DNA from: Clostridiales bacterium
Lineage (GTDB): Bacteria > Bacillota > Clostridia > Oscillospirales > Oscillospiraceae
DNA length: 63,575 nucleotides
NCBI GenBank assembly: GCA_004556205.1
Contig: SFIL01000004.1
Span: 1-63,575 of the forward strand
Direction of reading: 5' to 3'
Shown here: positions 44,721-56,348 of the stretch, piece by piece
How positions within the stretch are numbered: position 1 is the first letter of the stretch
Layout of the letters: each line of letters opens with the position of its first letter
Made by a program: the position numbers and the translations under genes
Notes under the pieces: generated by a model
The model's database searches: none
Seen by the model: the letters and a program-made list of their open reading frames with translations, nothing else
What the model was told of the DNA's origin: nothing

Positions 44721-45455
44721 TCAGAATTCGCCCACAGCGTACATCAACGCGGACAGCGCGCACAGCGGTGCGGTTTCGCAGCGCAGGATGCGGCTGCCGA
44801 GCGTGCAGATCGCCAAGCCTGCGTCAGCCGCCTGCGTGATCTCCTCCGGCTCAAAGCCGCCTTCGGGCCCTGTCAGAAGCGCGGCGGTGCGGAACGGGCT
44901 TTTCTGCTCGACGGCGGCGCGGAAGGTCAGCTTATCCTCGTTTTCATAAAAGCAGACGGCAAGTTCTGCCTTGGCAGCCCGTTCGAGCGCGGCTCGATAG
45001 GAGGGAAGGGCGATGACCTGCGGAATTCTCCCACGGCGGGACTGCTCGGCAGCGGAGGCGGCAATCTTCTGCCATCGTTCGAGCTTTTTGGCAAGCGATT
45101 TTTCATCGGGACGCGAGACGCAGCGAACAGATGGGAAACAGACCAGCTCGCTTGCGCCCAGCTCCGTGGCTTTTTGAATAACGTGTTCAAATTTATCCGC
45201 CTTGGCAAATGCCATATAGACGCTGCATTGTACGTCGGCTTCACTCTCTGCGGGAACGGCAGCGTGGACGACGAGACTGATCTGCCCGTTTGCGACATCC
45301 GAGACGGTGCAGCGGTAGTCCGTGCCGTCACCGTCGCAGACGGTCACTTCGTCGCCGTTTTTCAGGCGCAGCACCTTTGCGTGCGCGGCGTTTTCGCCCG
45401 TCAGCACCATAAAACTCTCGTGCAGCTCCTCCTTGGAAACAAAAAATCTGGGCAT
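44721..45455 (-). CDS. rsmE: 16S rRNA m3U1498 methyltransferase
   Basis: 244 residues from the ATG preceded by GGGAGGGTC; the longer frame runs through the tRNA gene and is rejected. The N-terminal PUA-like domain (MPRFFV..., NAAHAKVLRLKNGDEV near residues 23-38) is followed by the knotted SPOUT domain with KFEHVIQKATELGASELVCF near 92-111, AAEQSRRGRIPQV near 144, LLTGPEGGFEPEEI near 196 and LGSRILRCETAPLCALSALM near 217-236. It methylates U1498 in 16S rRNA near the decoding site. Confidence 0.95.
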   Translation of the reverse strand: MPRFFVSKEELHESFMVLTGENAAHAKVLRLKNGDEVTVCDGDGTDYRCTVSDVANGQISLVVHAAVPAESEADVQCSVYMAFAKADKFEHVIQKATELGASELVCFPSVRCVSRPDEKSLAKKLERWQKIAASAAEQSRRGRIPQVIALPSYRAALERAAKAELAVCFYENEDKLTFRAAVEQKSPFRTAALLTGPEGGFEPEEITQAADAGLAICTLGSRILRCETAPLCALSALMYAVGEF

Positions 45456-45489
45456 CTTTTGACCCTCCCAATCCGATGATTCTATATCC

Positions 45490-45518
45490 ATTGTAGCAGA
45501 GAAAGAAAAAATCCGCAA
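45490..45518 (-). promoter_or_regulatory. Predicted promoter of rsmE
   Basis: On the reverse strand: TTGCGG, 17 bases, TACAAT, divergent to the tRNA promoter. Confidence 0.5.
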
Positions 45519-45534
45519 GTGGCGAAAAAAGAGG

Positions 45535-45563
45535 TTGACAAATCTGAAATTGTGCTGTACAAT
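45535..45563 (+). promoter_or_regulatory. Promoter of tRNA-Leu
   Basis: Perfect TTGACA, 17 bases, TACAAT, with the tRNA starting 20 bases later. Confidence 0.85.
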
Positions 45564-45582
45564 ACTCAAGCAAAACCGATAT

Positions 45583-45667
45583 GCGAGTGTGCTGGAATAG
45601 GTAGACAGGCACGTTTGAGGGGCGTGTGACAACCGTCGTGTGCGTTCAAGTCGCATCACTCGCACCA
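45583..45667 (+). tRNA. tRNA-Leu (anticodon GAG)
   Basis: Acceptor GCGAGTG pairs with CACTCGC and CCA is encoded. The anticodon arm is CACGT-TTGAGGG-GCGTG, giving anticodon GAG. The variable arm is long (TGAC...GTC), as in class II leucine tRNAs. The T arm is GTGCG-TTCAAGT-CGCAT. Confidence 0.95.
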
Positions 45668-45679
45668 GGAATTGAGACA

Positions 45680-46246
45680 ATGGGACTGCTTGATCTGTTT
45701 ATTACCGGCGTGGCTCTGTCGATGGATGCGTTTGCCGTGTCTGTGAGCAAGGGACTGTCCGTGCAGCGGGTGCGGCTGAAGCACGGACTGATCACGGGCG
45801 CGTATTTCGGCGGCTTTCAGGCGCTGATGCCGCTGCTCGGCTTCTTCCTTGCAAGCTCCTTCGCGGAGTACATAAAGCGCTTTGATCACTGGATCGCTTT
45901 CGGGCTTTTGGCGCTGATCGGCGCGAATATGCTGCGCGAGGCGCTCTCTAAGGAGGACGGGGAGGAGATGAACGACTCCTTCGGCTTCAAAACGATGCTG
46001 CCGCTGGCGATCGCAACGAGCATTGACGCGTTGGCAACGGGTGTTTCCTTCGCGGTGACGGATACGAATATTTGGATTGCGATCTCTTTGGTCGGTGCGA
46101 CGACCTTTGCGTTTTCCGCCGCCGGCGTGAAAATCGGCAACGCCTTCGGGCTGAAGTATAAGTCAAAGGCGGAGTTTGTCGGCGGACTCATATTAATTCT
46201 TATGGGCGTGAAAATATTGGTCGAGCACTTGAGGGGGGCGGCATAG
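45680..46246 (+). CDS. mntP: Manganese efflux pump MntP
   Basis: 188 residues and six membrane helices. Two copies of the family motif, ALSMDAFAVSVSKGLS near residues 12-27 and ATSIDALATGVSFA near 111-124, carry the membrane Asp residues needed for Mn2+ export. The first membrane pattern is MGLLDLFITGVALSMDAF. The start codon is only 12 bases after the tRNA, and the best ribosome site (AGGA) begins with the last base of the tRNA CCA end. The gene has no promoter of its own that I can see. Confidence 0.93.
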   Translation: MGLLDLFITGVALSMDAFAVSVSKGLSVQRVRLKHGLITGAYFGGFQALMPLLGFFLASSFAEYIKRFDHWIAFGLLALIGANMLREALSKEDGEEMNDSFGFKTMLPLAIATSIDALATGVSFAVTDTNIWIAISLVGATTFAFSAAGVKIGNAFGLKYKSKAEFVGGLILILMGVKILVEHLRGAA

Positions 46247-46248
46247 GT

Positions 46249-46761
46249 ATGGAGCTTTGGGATGTATTTGACGAAAACCGCCGTCTGCTGCACCGCACCC
46301 ATGTGCGCGGCATTCCGATGCGTCGGGGAGAGTATCACCTCGTGGTGTTTGTGTGGATTTTTAATTCTAATGGGCAGACCCTCTTAACGAAGCGTTCGCC
46401 CGCAAAGAAGAACTACCCGAATTCTTGGTCGCCCACGGGCGGCGCGGTGATTGCGGGGGAGACGAGCCTGCACGCCGTTGCCCGAGAGCTTCGTGAGGAG
46501 ACGGGTATCACTGCGGATGAAGCGGAATTCAACCTGCTGACGAGCGTGCGGGTGTCCTCGCGGTCTTATTTCAGCGATATTTACTCCTTACAAAAGGATG
46601 TGCCGATTTCTGCGGTCGTTTTGCAGGAGGGAGAGACTTGCGATGCCAAATGGGTCGGTAAAGCGGAGTTCGAAGCCATGATCGCGCGCGGTGAGATCGC
46701 ACCGCCCGATGTGGAACGCTACCGCAGCCTGCAAGAACGGTTTGATGAAGTGTTTTTTTGA
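46249..46761 (+). CDS. NUDIX hydrolase (IPP-isomerase-like/YfcD branch)
   Basis: 170 residues. It starts MELWDVFDENRRLLHRTHVRG, typical of the YfcD/isopentenyl-diphosphate-isomerase-like Nudix group, with LTKRSPAKKNYPNSWSPTGG near residues 45-64 and the Nudix box GGAVIAGETSLHAVARELREETGI near 63-86. GGGGGG lies before the ATG, two bases after mntP, so it is co-transcribed. The substrate is unknown; family members hydrolyse nucleoside diphosphate derivatives. Confidence 0.9.
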   Translation: MELWDVFDENRRLLHRTHVRGIPMRRGEYHLVVFVWIFNSNGQTLLTKRSPAKKNYPNSWSPTGGAVIAGETSLHAVARELREETGITADEAEFNLLTSVRVSSRSYFSDIYSLQKDVPISAVVLQEGETCDAKWVGKAEFEAMIARGEIAPPDVERYRSLQERFDEVFF

Positions 46762-46762
46762 A

Positions 46763-46789
46763 CCGTAGGACATGTCTCCGCCCTGCAGA
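46763..46789. repeat. GTAGGGCGGGG-type repeat, copy 5 (reverse, shortened)
   Basis: CCGTAGGACATGTCTCCGCCCTGCAG keeps the core GGACATGTC and the right arm. It follows the NUDIX stop codon at once. Confidence 0.6.
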
Positions 46790-46823
46790 ACGATTTATAG
46801 ATGATTCCGATCCTCAAAAAAAC

Positions 46824-46862
46824 CGCCTCATACGGAAAATTTTCCGTATGAGGCGAACTTTT
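46824..46862 (+). terminator. Intrinsic terminator before rpoB
   Basis: CGCCTCATACGGAAAA / TTTTCCGTATGAGGCG, a perfect 16-base stem, then AACTTTTT. It insulates rpoB from the tRNA-mntP-NUDIX transcript. Confidence 0.88.
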
Positions 46863-46875
46863 TCTTAAAAATCCA

Positions 46876-46904
46876 TTGACGAACGAAAAAAAATGTGGTA
46901 AAAT
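46876..46904 (+). promoter_or_regulatory. Predicted promoter of rpoBC
   Basis: TTGACG, 17 bases, TAAAAT with TG before the -10 box. The leader of about 195 bases up to rpoB has no gene with a ribosome site, though one frame stays open through it. Confidence 0.7.
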
Positions 46905-47104
46905 TGATGTCTAAACTGCGGAAATATCGCCAAGCACCAATCTTCACCCACTATCCGTATTATACCACGGCTTGCGGCAAAGCGCAAGAGGGCAGTAGAA
47001 CAAAATATCAACGCACCCTCGTGTGTCACGGAGAAGGGCGCAGGAGTTTCCGCAAAACAGTACGCGAAACAACACACCAAGCTACATCTGTACAGAAAGG
47101 CGTG

Positions 47105-50100
47105 ATGACCGATATGGAAATCAAGGACGTAAAGTTCGGAAAAACCGAGCGTAAGAGCTACGCCAAGTATCAGGAGATCCTGTCGATGCCGAACCTGCTG
47201 AAAATTCAGAAGGATTCGTATAACTGGTTCCTGAACGAGGGCTTGCGCGAGGTATTCCGCGATGTCGCCGCGATTACCGACTACACAGGCAATTTGGAGC
47301 TGTCCTTCCTTGACTATTCTCTCGACGAAAAGCCCAAATATACGGTCGAGGAATGCAAGGAGCGCGACGCGACCTATGCAAAGCCCATCAAGGTGCGCGT
47401 CCGTCTGCTCAACAAGCAGACCGGCGAGATTAAGGATCAGGAGATCTTCATGGGCGATTTCCCACTCATGACCAACGGCGGCACCTTCGTCATCAACGGC
47501 GCGGAGCGCGTCATTGTCTCGCAGATTGTCCGCAGTCCCGGTATGTATTACGGCGACACGGTGGACAAGGCGGATCAGCACATCTACAGCGCCACCGTGA
47601 TCCCTTACCGCGGCGCGTGGCTGGAGTATGAGACGGATCTGCAGAACTGCTTCTATGTCCGCATCGACAAGAACCGCAAGCTGCCGATCACCTGCCTCAT
47701 CCGCGCCCTCGGCGTGGAGACCGATGCGCAGATCGTCGAGCTGTTCGGCGAGGATGAACGCATCAAGGCAACGCTTGAAAAAGATCCCTGCAAGTCCCGT
47801 GAGGACAGCCTGCTGGAGATCTACCGCCGACTGCGCCCGGGCGAGCCGCCTACAGTCGATAACGCCGCGTCCTATTTGGACTCCCTGTTCTTCGACCCGC
47901 GCCGCTATGATGTTTCCAAGGTCGGTCGTTATAAATTCAATAAGAAGATGGATATATGGAGCCGCCTGAGCGGTCAGGAGCTTGCAGAGCCGATTGCCGA
48001 TCCGCGCACGGGCGAGATTCTCGCCATGCCGGGCGAGGTTCTGAGCCGCGCCAGAGCAAAGGAGCTTTCCGCACGCGGTGTCTGTGAGGCAACGCTCAAT
48101 GTCAACGGCAAGCTCTGCAAAGTGTTCTCCAACTTCATGGTAGACATGAGGAATTTTGTCGATTTTGATCCGGCACAGTACGGCATCCGCGAGAAGGTCT
48201 GCCGTAAGGTGTTGTTTGAGATGCTTGATACCGTCCCTGCCGACGGCTGGGCGGACGCCATCGAGGAGCGCCGCGACGACCTCATTCCGAAGCACATCAC
48301 CCGCGACGATATTCTCGCATCCATCAACTATCTCAACTGCGTGGTCTACGGCGTCGGCACAACCGATGACATCGACCATTTGGGCAACCGCCGTCTGCGC
48401 TGCGTCGGCGAGCTGCTGCAAAACCAGTTCCGTGTCGGCTTCACCCGTCTCGAGCGCGTTATTCGCGAGCGCATGACTGTGCAGGATCTGGATACGGTCA
48501 CACCGCAGAGCCTCATCAATATTCGCCCCGTGACGGCGGTTATCAAGGAATTCTTCGGTTCCTCTCCGCTGTCGCAGTTCATGGATCAGAATAACCCGCT
48601 GGCAGAGCTGACGCATAAGCGCCGCCTGTCCGCCCTCGGCCCCGGCGGTCTGTCAAGAGAGCGCGCCTCCTTCGACGTTCGTGACGTTCACTACAGCCAC
48701 TACGGCAGAATGTGCCCCATCGAGACGCCGGAAGGTCCGAACATCGGCTTGATTAACTATCTGGCAAGCTTTGCGCAGATTAACGAATACGGCTTCGTGG
48801 AGGCGCCTTATCGCAAGGTTGCCAAGGAATATGACGAGAACGGCAAGTATGTCGCCTCACGCGTTACGGATGAAGTGGAGTATATGTCCGCCGATGTCGA
48901 GGACGACTACTACATTGCACAGGCAAAGGAGCCGGTCGACGAAAACGGCTACCTGCTCAATACCCGCATTACCTGCCGTCACCGTGACGAGATCATCGCC
49001 GTAGACCGGGAGACCATTGACTATCTCGATGTCTCCCCGAAGATGATGACCTCCATCGCGACGGCGTTCATCCCCTTCCTGCAGAACGACGACGCAAACC
49101 GCGCGCTCATGGGCGCAAACATGCAGAGACAGGCAGTTCCCCTGATGGTTACGGAGGCGCCAATCGTCGCTACCGGCATCGAGCAGAAGTGCGCCGTGGA
49201 CTCCGAGGTTTGCATCAAGGCGGAGGGCGACGGCGTCGTGACCCGCGTCAGCGCAGACCTCATCACCGTCCGCTACGATAACGGTACGGTCAAGGATTAT
49301 AAGCTCACCAAGTTCGCCCGCTCCAATCAGGGCACCTGCGTCAACCAGCGCCCGATCATCGAGGTCGGCGAGCGCGTGACAAACGAGCAGATCATTGCAG
49401 ACGGTCCCGCCTGCTCGCAGGGCGAGATCGCTCTCGGCAAAAACGTGCTGATCGGCTTCGTTACTTGGGAAGGCTACAACTACGAGGATGCCATCCTGCT
49501 CAATGAGCGTTTGGTGCGTGAAGATGTCTTTACCTCCATCCACATCGAGGAGTATGAGACGGAAGCGCGTGATACCAAGCTCGGACCGGAGGAGATCACC
49601 CGCGATATCCCGAACGTCGGCGAGGATACCCTCAAAGACCTTGACGAGGACGGCGTGATCCGCATCGGTGCGGAGGTCAAGTCCGGCGACTATTTGGTCG
49701 GCAAGGTCACCCCGAAGGGCGAGACGGAGCTGACCGCAGAGGAGCGCCTGCTGCGCGCTATCTTCGGCGAAAAGGCGCGCGAGGTGCGCGACACCTCTCT
49801 GAAGGTTCCGCACGGCGAGGCGGGCATCATCGTTGATGTCAAGGTTTTCACCCGTCAGAACGGCGACGAGCTCTCGCCCGGTGTCAATAAGGTCGTGCGC
49901 GTCTATATCGCGCAGAAGCGTAAGATTTCCGTCGGCGATAAGATGGCAGGCCGCCACGGCAACAAGGGCGTTGTCTCCCGCATCCTCCCCGAGGAGGATA
50001 TGCCGTTCCTGCCCGACGGCACGCCGCTGGATATCGTGCTGAACCCGTTGGGCGTTCCGTCCCGTATGAATATCGGACAGGTTTTGGAGGTTCACCTCGG

Positions 50101-50857
50101 CTATGCTGCGCACGCGCTCGGTTGGAAGGTCGCAACACCGATCTTCGACGGCGCAAACGAGAAGGACATCCGCGAGACGCTGAAGCTTGCGGGGCTGCGC
50201 GAGGACGGCAAGACCGTGCTCTACGACGGACGTACCGGCGAGCCGTTCGATAACCTTGTTACGGTCGGCTATCCCTACTTCCTCAAGCTGCACCATCTTG
50301 TTGACGATAAGATTCATGCCCGTTCCACCGGCCCGTACAGCCTCGTTACCCAGCAGCCGCTCGGCGGCAAGGCGCAGTTCGGCGGGCAGCGCTTCGGCGA
50401 AATGGAAGTTTGGGCGCTCGAAGCCTACGGCGCGGCTTACACTCTGCAGGAGATCCTGACCGTTAAGTCCGACGACGTTACCGGCCGTGTGAAGACCTAC
50501 GAGGCGATCGTTAAGGGACACAATGTTCCGAAGCCCGGTGTGCCCGAGTCGTTCAAGGTTCTTGTCAAGGAGCTGCAATCGCTCTGCCTCGACGTTCGTG
50601 TTTTGGACGATCAGGGTGAGGAGATCGAGCTGCGCGAGGATGACGATGATGATATCGTCTACACTGCGGGCGAGAACTTTGTGACAGACGAGAACGAGGT
50701 TCTCTCTTCGGGCTATGCTATCGACCCTGACAGCGTGGACAGTGATGTTTCCGCCCTGTCGCAGATCATCGGCCTCGGCGATGAGGACGAGGATGAAGAC
50801 GACGAGGACGAGGATATTTCCTTCGACGATTCGGATGTCGAGGATGAAGAGGAATAA
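47105..50857 (+). CDS. rpoB: DNA-directed RNA polymerase subunit beta
   Basis: 1250 residues from the ATG preceded by AGAAAGG; an ATG three codons later is the alternative, and the open frame upstream is leader. It is the full-length beta subunit. SSPLSQFMDQNNPLAELTHK then RRLSALGPGG form the rifampicin pocket with Asp, His and Ser at the usual resistance positions, so the enzyme looks drug-sensitive by sequence. DKMAGRHGNKGVVS and GGKAQFGGQRFGEMEVWALEAYGAA near the C-terminus are canonical. The tail after about residue 1200 is a run of Asp/Glu (DEDEDDEDEDISFDDSD), a non-conserved acidic extension. rpoC follows after 14 bases. Confidence 0.98.
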   Translation: MTDMEIKDVKFGKTERKSYAKYQEILSMPNLLKIQKDSYNWFLNEGLREVFRDVAAITDYTGNLELSFLDYSLDEKPKYTVEECKERDATYAKPIKVRVRLLNKQTGEIKDQEIFMGDFPLMTNGGTFVINGAERVIVSQIVRSPGMYYGDTVDKADQHIYSATVIPYRGAWLEYETDLQNCFYVRIDKNRKLPITCLIRALGVETDAQIVELFGEDERIKATLEKDPCKSREDSLLEIYRRLRPGEPPTVDNAASYLDSLFFDPRRYDVSKVGRYKFNKKMDIWSRLSGQELAEPIADPRTGEILAMPGEVLSRARAKELSARGVCEATLNVNGKLCKVFSNFMVDMRNFVDFDPAQYGIREKVCRKVLFEMLDTVPADGWADAIEERRDDLIPKHITRDDILASINYLNCVVYGVGTTDDIDHLGNRRLRCVGELLQNQFRVGFTRLERVIRERMTVQDLDTVTPQSLINIRPVTAVIKEFFGSSPLSQFMDQNNPLAELTHKRRLSALGPGGLSRERASFDVRDVHYSHYGRMCPIETPEGPNIGLINYLASFAQINEYGFVEAPYRKVAKEYDENGKYVASRVTDEVEYMSADVEDDYYIAQAKEPVDENGYLLNTRITCRHRDEIIAVDRETIDYLDVSPKMMTSIATAFIPFLQNDDANRALMGANMQRQAVPLMVTEAPIVATGIEQKCAVDSEVCIKAEGDGVVTRVSADLITVRYDNGTVKDYKLTKFARSNQGTCVNQRPIIEVGERVTNEQIIADGPACSQGEIALGKNVLIGFVTWEGYNYEDAILLNERLVREDVFTSIHIEEYETEARDTKLGPEEITRDIPNVGEDTLKDLDEDGVIRIGAEVKSGDYLVGKVTPKGETELTAEERLLRAIFGEKAREVRDTSLKVPHGEAGIIVDVKVFTRQNGDELSPGVNKVVRVYIAQKRKISVGDKMAGRHGNKGVVSRILPEEDMPFLPDGTPLDIVLNPLGVPSRMNIGQVLEVHLGYAAHALGWKVATPIFDGANEKDIRETLKLAGLREDGKTVLYDGRTGEPFDNLVTVGYPYFLKLHHLVDDKIHARSTGPYSLVTQQPLGGKAQFGGQRFGEMEVWALEAYGAAYTLQEILTVKSDDVTGRVKTYEAIVKGHNVPKPGVPESFKVLVKELQSLCLDVRVLDDQGEEIELREDDDDDIVYTAGENFVTDENEVLSSGYAIDPDSVDSDVSALSQIIGLGDEDEDEDDEDEDISFDDSDVEDEEE

Positions 50858-50871
50858 GGAGGAGTAATACG

Positions 50872-54564
<3,693 letters not shown>

Positions 54565-54568
54565 TCGG

Positions 54569-54604
54569 AAAGCGTCCTCCTGCTCAAAACAGGAGGACGC
54601 TTTT
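54569..54604. terminator. Terminator of rpoBC
   Basis: AAAGCGTCCTCCTG / CAGGAGGACGCTTTT with loop CTCAAAA. It also ends the WYL regulator gene coming from the other side. Confidence 0.9.
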
Positions 54605-54607
54605 CCG

Positions 54608-55597
54608 TCATTTGTTCTCTTCGGGAAGGGCGGTAAGGGAACTTTGCAGCAGCGCGCGGTACTCTCCGACAACACTTTTGGGAAATACCACGCTTGCGCG
54701 GCCACCGAAGCCCGCAAGCCAGCCGAGAAAATTGGGAGAGACGGAGACAGTCGTTGTCAGGGTAAAATGTGCGTCTCCGTCGGGAATCAGCATGGCATCC
54801 TCTCCAAAGCGGTCAAGCACCACACCCGCCAGCGCGTTTTCAAAGCGGAGCTTGACACGTTTGCTGCTTCCGCGATACATTCCGAAGACCTGCTTGCTAT
54901 AGGAAGCGGGGTCAAATGCCCGCGTTTCATCAGTGACGATGCGTTTTTCACCGGTCAAACGAATGTCCTCCATTTTATCAACGCGGTAATGCGTCAGTCC
55001 GTGTTTGCTGCTGTGCGCGACAAGATAATAATTCTCGTCATCCCACACCAGCGCGCAGGGACTTGCGGTATAAATGCCTGCACGGAAGTGCTTTTTTCGA
55101 TCTACACCGCGATCAAAGTAGCGGAAAGAAATCTGGCTGTCTGCGCCGATCGCCTCATGCAGCAGGTCAATGTTGGCAAAACTGCGGTCGTTTGCACTCT
55201 TGAGCCGTCCGGAAAGCACGATCTCTCGGCGCAGCAGCTCCGCTTCATGCGTGCTGGAGAGCGCCGCAAGCTTGCGGATAAGCACGGCAGACTGCTTTTG
55301 TGTTAAAAATTTGGATGACAGCACCGCATCAACCAGCAGTTTCAGCTCGGGCAGCTCGAAATCGCGCTGTGCGACATAGTAGCCGGAGGGATTGCCGCGG
55401 CGAAAGAGAATCTCCGTGCCGTATTCATTGAGCGTGCGGATGTCGTCGTAAATGCTTTTCCGCTCAGCGTGAATATCCTTACTTGCCAAATAGTCAATCA
55501 AAGTCTGCACACCGGCAGGGTGCGACGCATCCGTGTTCTGGCGCAGATAGTCGCGCAGATACAGCAGCTTCAGCTTTTGTCGTTCACTTTTTGCCAT
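54608..55597 (-). CDS. WYL-domain transcriptional regulator (DeoR/YafY type)
   Basis: 329 residues from the ATG preceded by GGAGG. An N-terminal winged helix (residues 5-75: LKLLYLRDYLRQNTDASHPA then RKSIYDDIRTLNEYG) is followed by the WYL region, with QISFRYFDRGVDRK near 155, YTASPCALVWDDENYYLVAHS near 174 and HYRVDKMEDIRLTGEK near 200. A C-terminal extension (WCX-like) follows. WYL proteins sense nucleic acid or small ligands and control DNA repair, phage defence or metabolism. No defence genes are beside it, and the target is unknown. Confidence 0.9.
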   Translation of the reverse strand: MAKSERQKLKLLYLRDYLRQNTDASHPAGVQTLIDYLASKDIHAERKSIYDDIRTLNEYGTEILFRRGNPSGYYVAQRDFELPELKLLVDAVLSSKFLTQKQSAVLIRKLAALSSTHEAELLRREIVLSGRLKSANDRSFANIDLLHEAIGADSQISFRYFDRGVDRKKHFRAGIYTASPCALVWDDENYYLVAHSSKHGLTHYRVDKMEDIRLTGEKRIVTDETRAFDPASYSKQVFGMYRGSSKRVKLRFENALAGVVLDRFGEDAMLIPDGDAHFTLTTTVSVSPNFLGWLAGFGGRASVVFPKSVVGEYRALLQSSLTALPEENK

Positions 55598-55724
55598 TGG
55601 CGGTTCCTCCGATCCCAGTGTTGATAGAATAGATTCTCTATGCATCCTCTAAACTGGCACTCTCCTAATGCTGTCCTTTCTTCTTTTGCGTAAGTATCAC
55701 ACATCATTGTATCACATACAAAGC

Positions 55725-56348
55725 TCACCGAAGCGCGGCAATCACGGGTGGAAGGAGCGCCTCGGGCAGGGTAAAGCCGAGCGCCTCGCCGTTCGGGTGC
55801 GGAAACGACAGACGAAACGAGCAGAGCGCGAGCGGCCCGCCTGTTAACGCGCCGTACTTTTTGTCGCCGCAGAGAGGACAGCCCCGTGAGGCAAGCTGCA
55901 CGCGAATTTGGTGCGTTCTGCCCGTAAACAGGCGGATATGCAGCAGGGCGCGCCCGTCTTCCGCGCGCGCTTCGATACGATAGGCAAGCCTTGCTTCCTT
56001 CACACCCGCGCGCTTGCGCTTTACGACATAGGTTTTGTTTTTCGCGCGGTCATGGAAGAGCAGATCGGTTAGCTCCGCCTCGTCCTCGGGCGGGGTTTTT
56101 TCGCACACGGCGAGGTATTCCTTAGAAAACCCGTCCTGCATTTTTGAACTCAGAAACGCCGCCGTTTCGGGCGTTTTGGCAAAGACCATCAGCCCGCTGA
56201 CCTCGCGGTCAAGGCGGTGAACGGGGTAGATCGTGCGCGGGGCGAGCAGGTCGGACATTGCGGGCTTGCCCGAGGCGTCCTTCGCCGAGAGCAAGCCTGT
56301 GGGCTTATGGCAGACCAGAAGCTGCTTGTCCTCATAGAGAACGGTCAC
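55725..56348 (-). CDS. RluA family rRNA/tRNA pseudouridine synthase
   Basis: 207 residues from a GTG preceded by GGAGGAG; it overlaps the stop of the deaminase gene (GTGA). The catalytic motif is PVHRLDREVSGLMVFAKT near residues 41-58, with the active Asp in HRLDR. LFTGRTHQIRVQLASRGCPLCGDKKYG near 141-167 is the RluA signature. No S4 domain is present, as in RluA/RluC-short forms. The target uridine is unknown. It ends the nucleoside salvage operon, an unusual neighbour. Confidence 0.92.
   Translation of the reverse strand: MTVLYEDKQLLVCHKPTGLLSAKDASGKPAMSDLLAPRTIYPVHRLDREVSGLMVFAKTPETAAFLSSKMQDGFSKEYLAVCEKTPPEDEAELTDLLFHDRAKNKTYVVKRKRAGVKEARLAYRIEARAEDGRALLHIRLFTGRTHQIRVQLASRGCPLCGDKKYGALTGGPLALCSFRLSFPHPNGEALGFTLPEALLPPVIAALR

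Noticed and set aside
45455..45680. N-terminal extension of rsmE through the tRNA gene
   Set aside because: The extra 75 residues are encoded by the antisense of tRNA-Leu and its promoter; a strong ribosome site supports the start at 45455.
48560..48680. Possible rifampicin-resistance changes in rpoB
   Set aside because: Asp, His and Ser at the main resistance positions are the sensitive-type residues.
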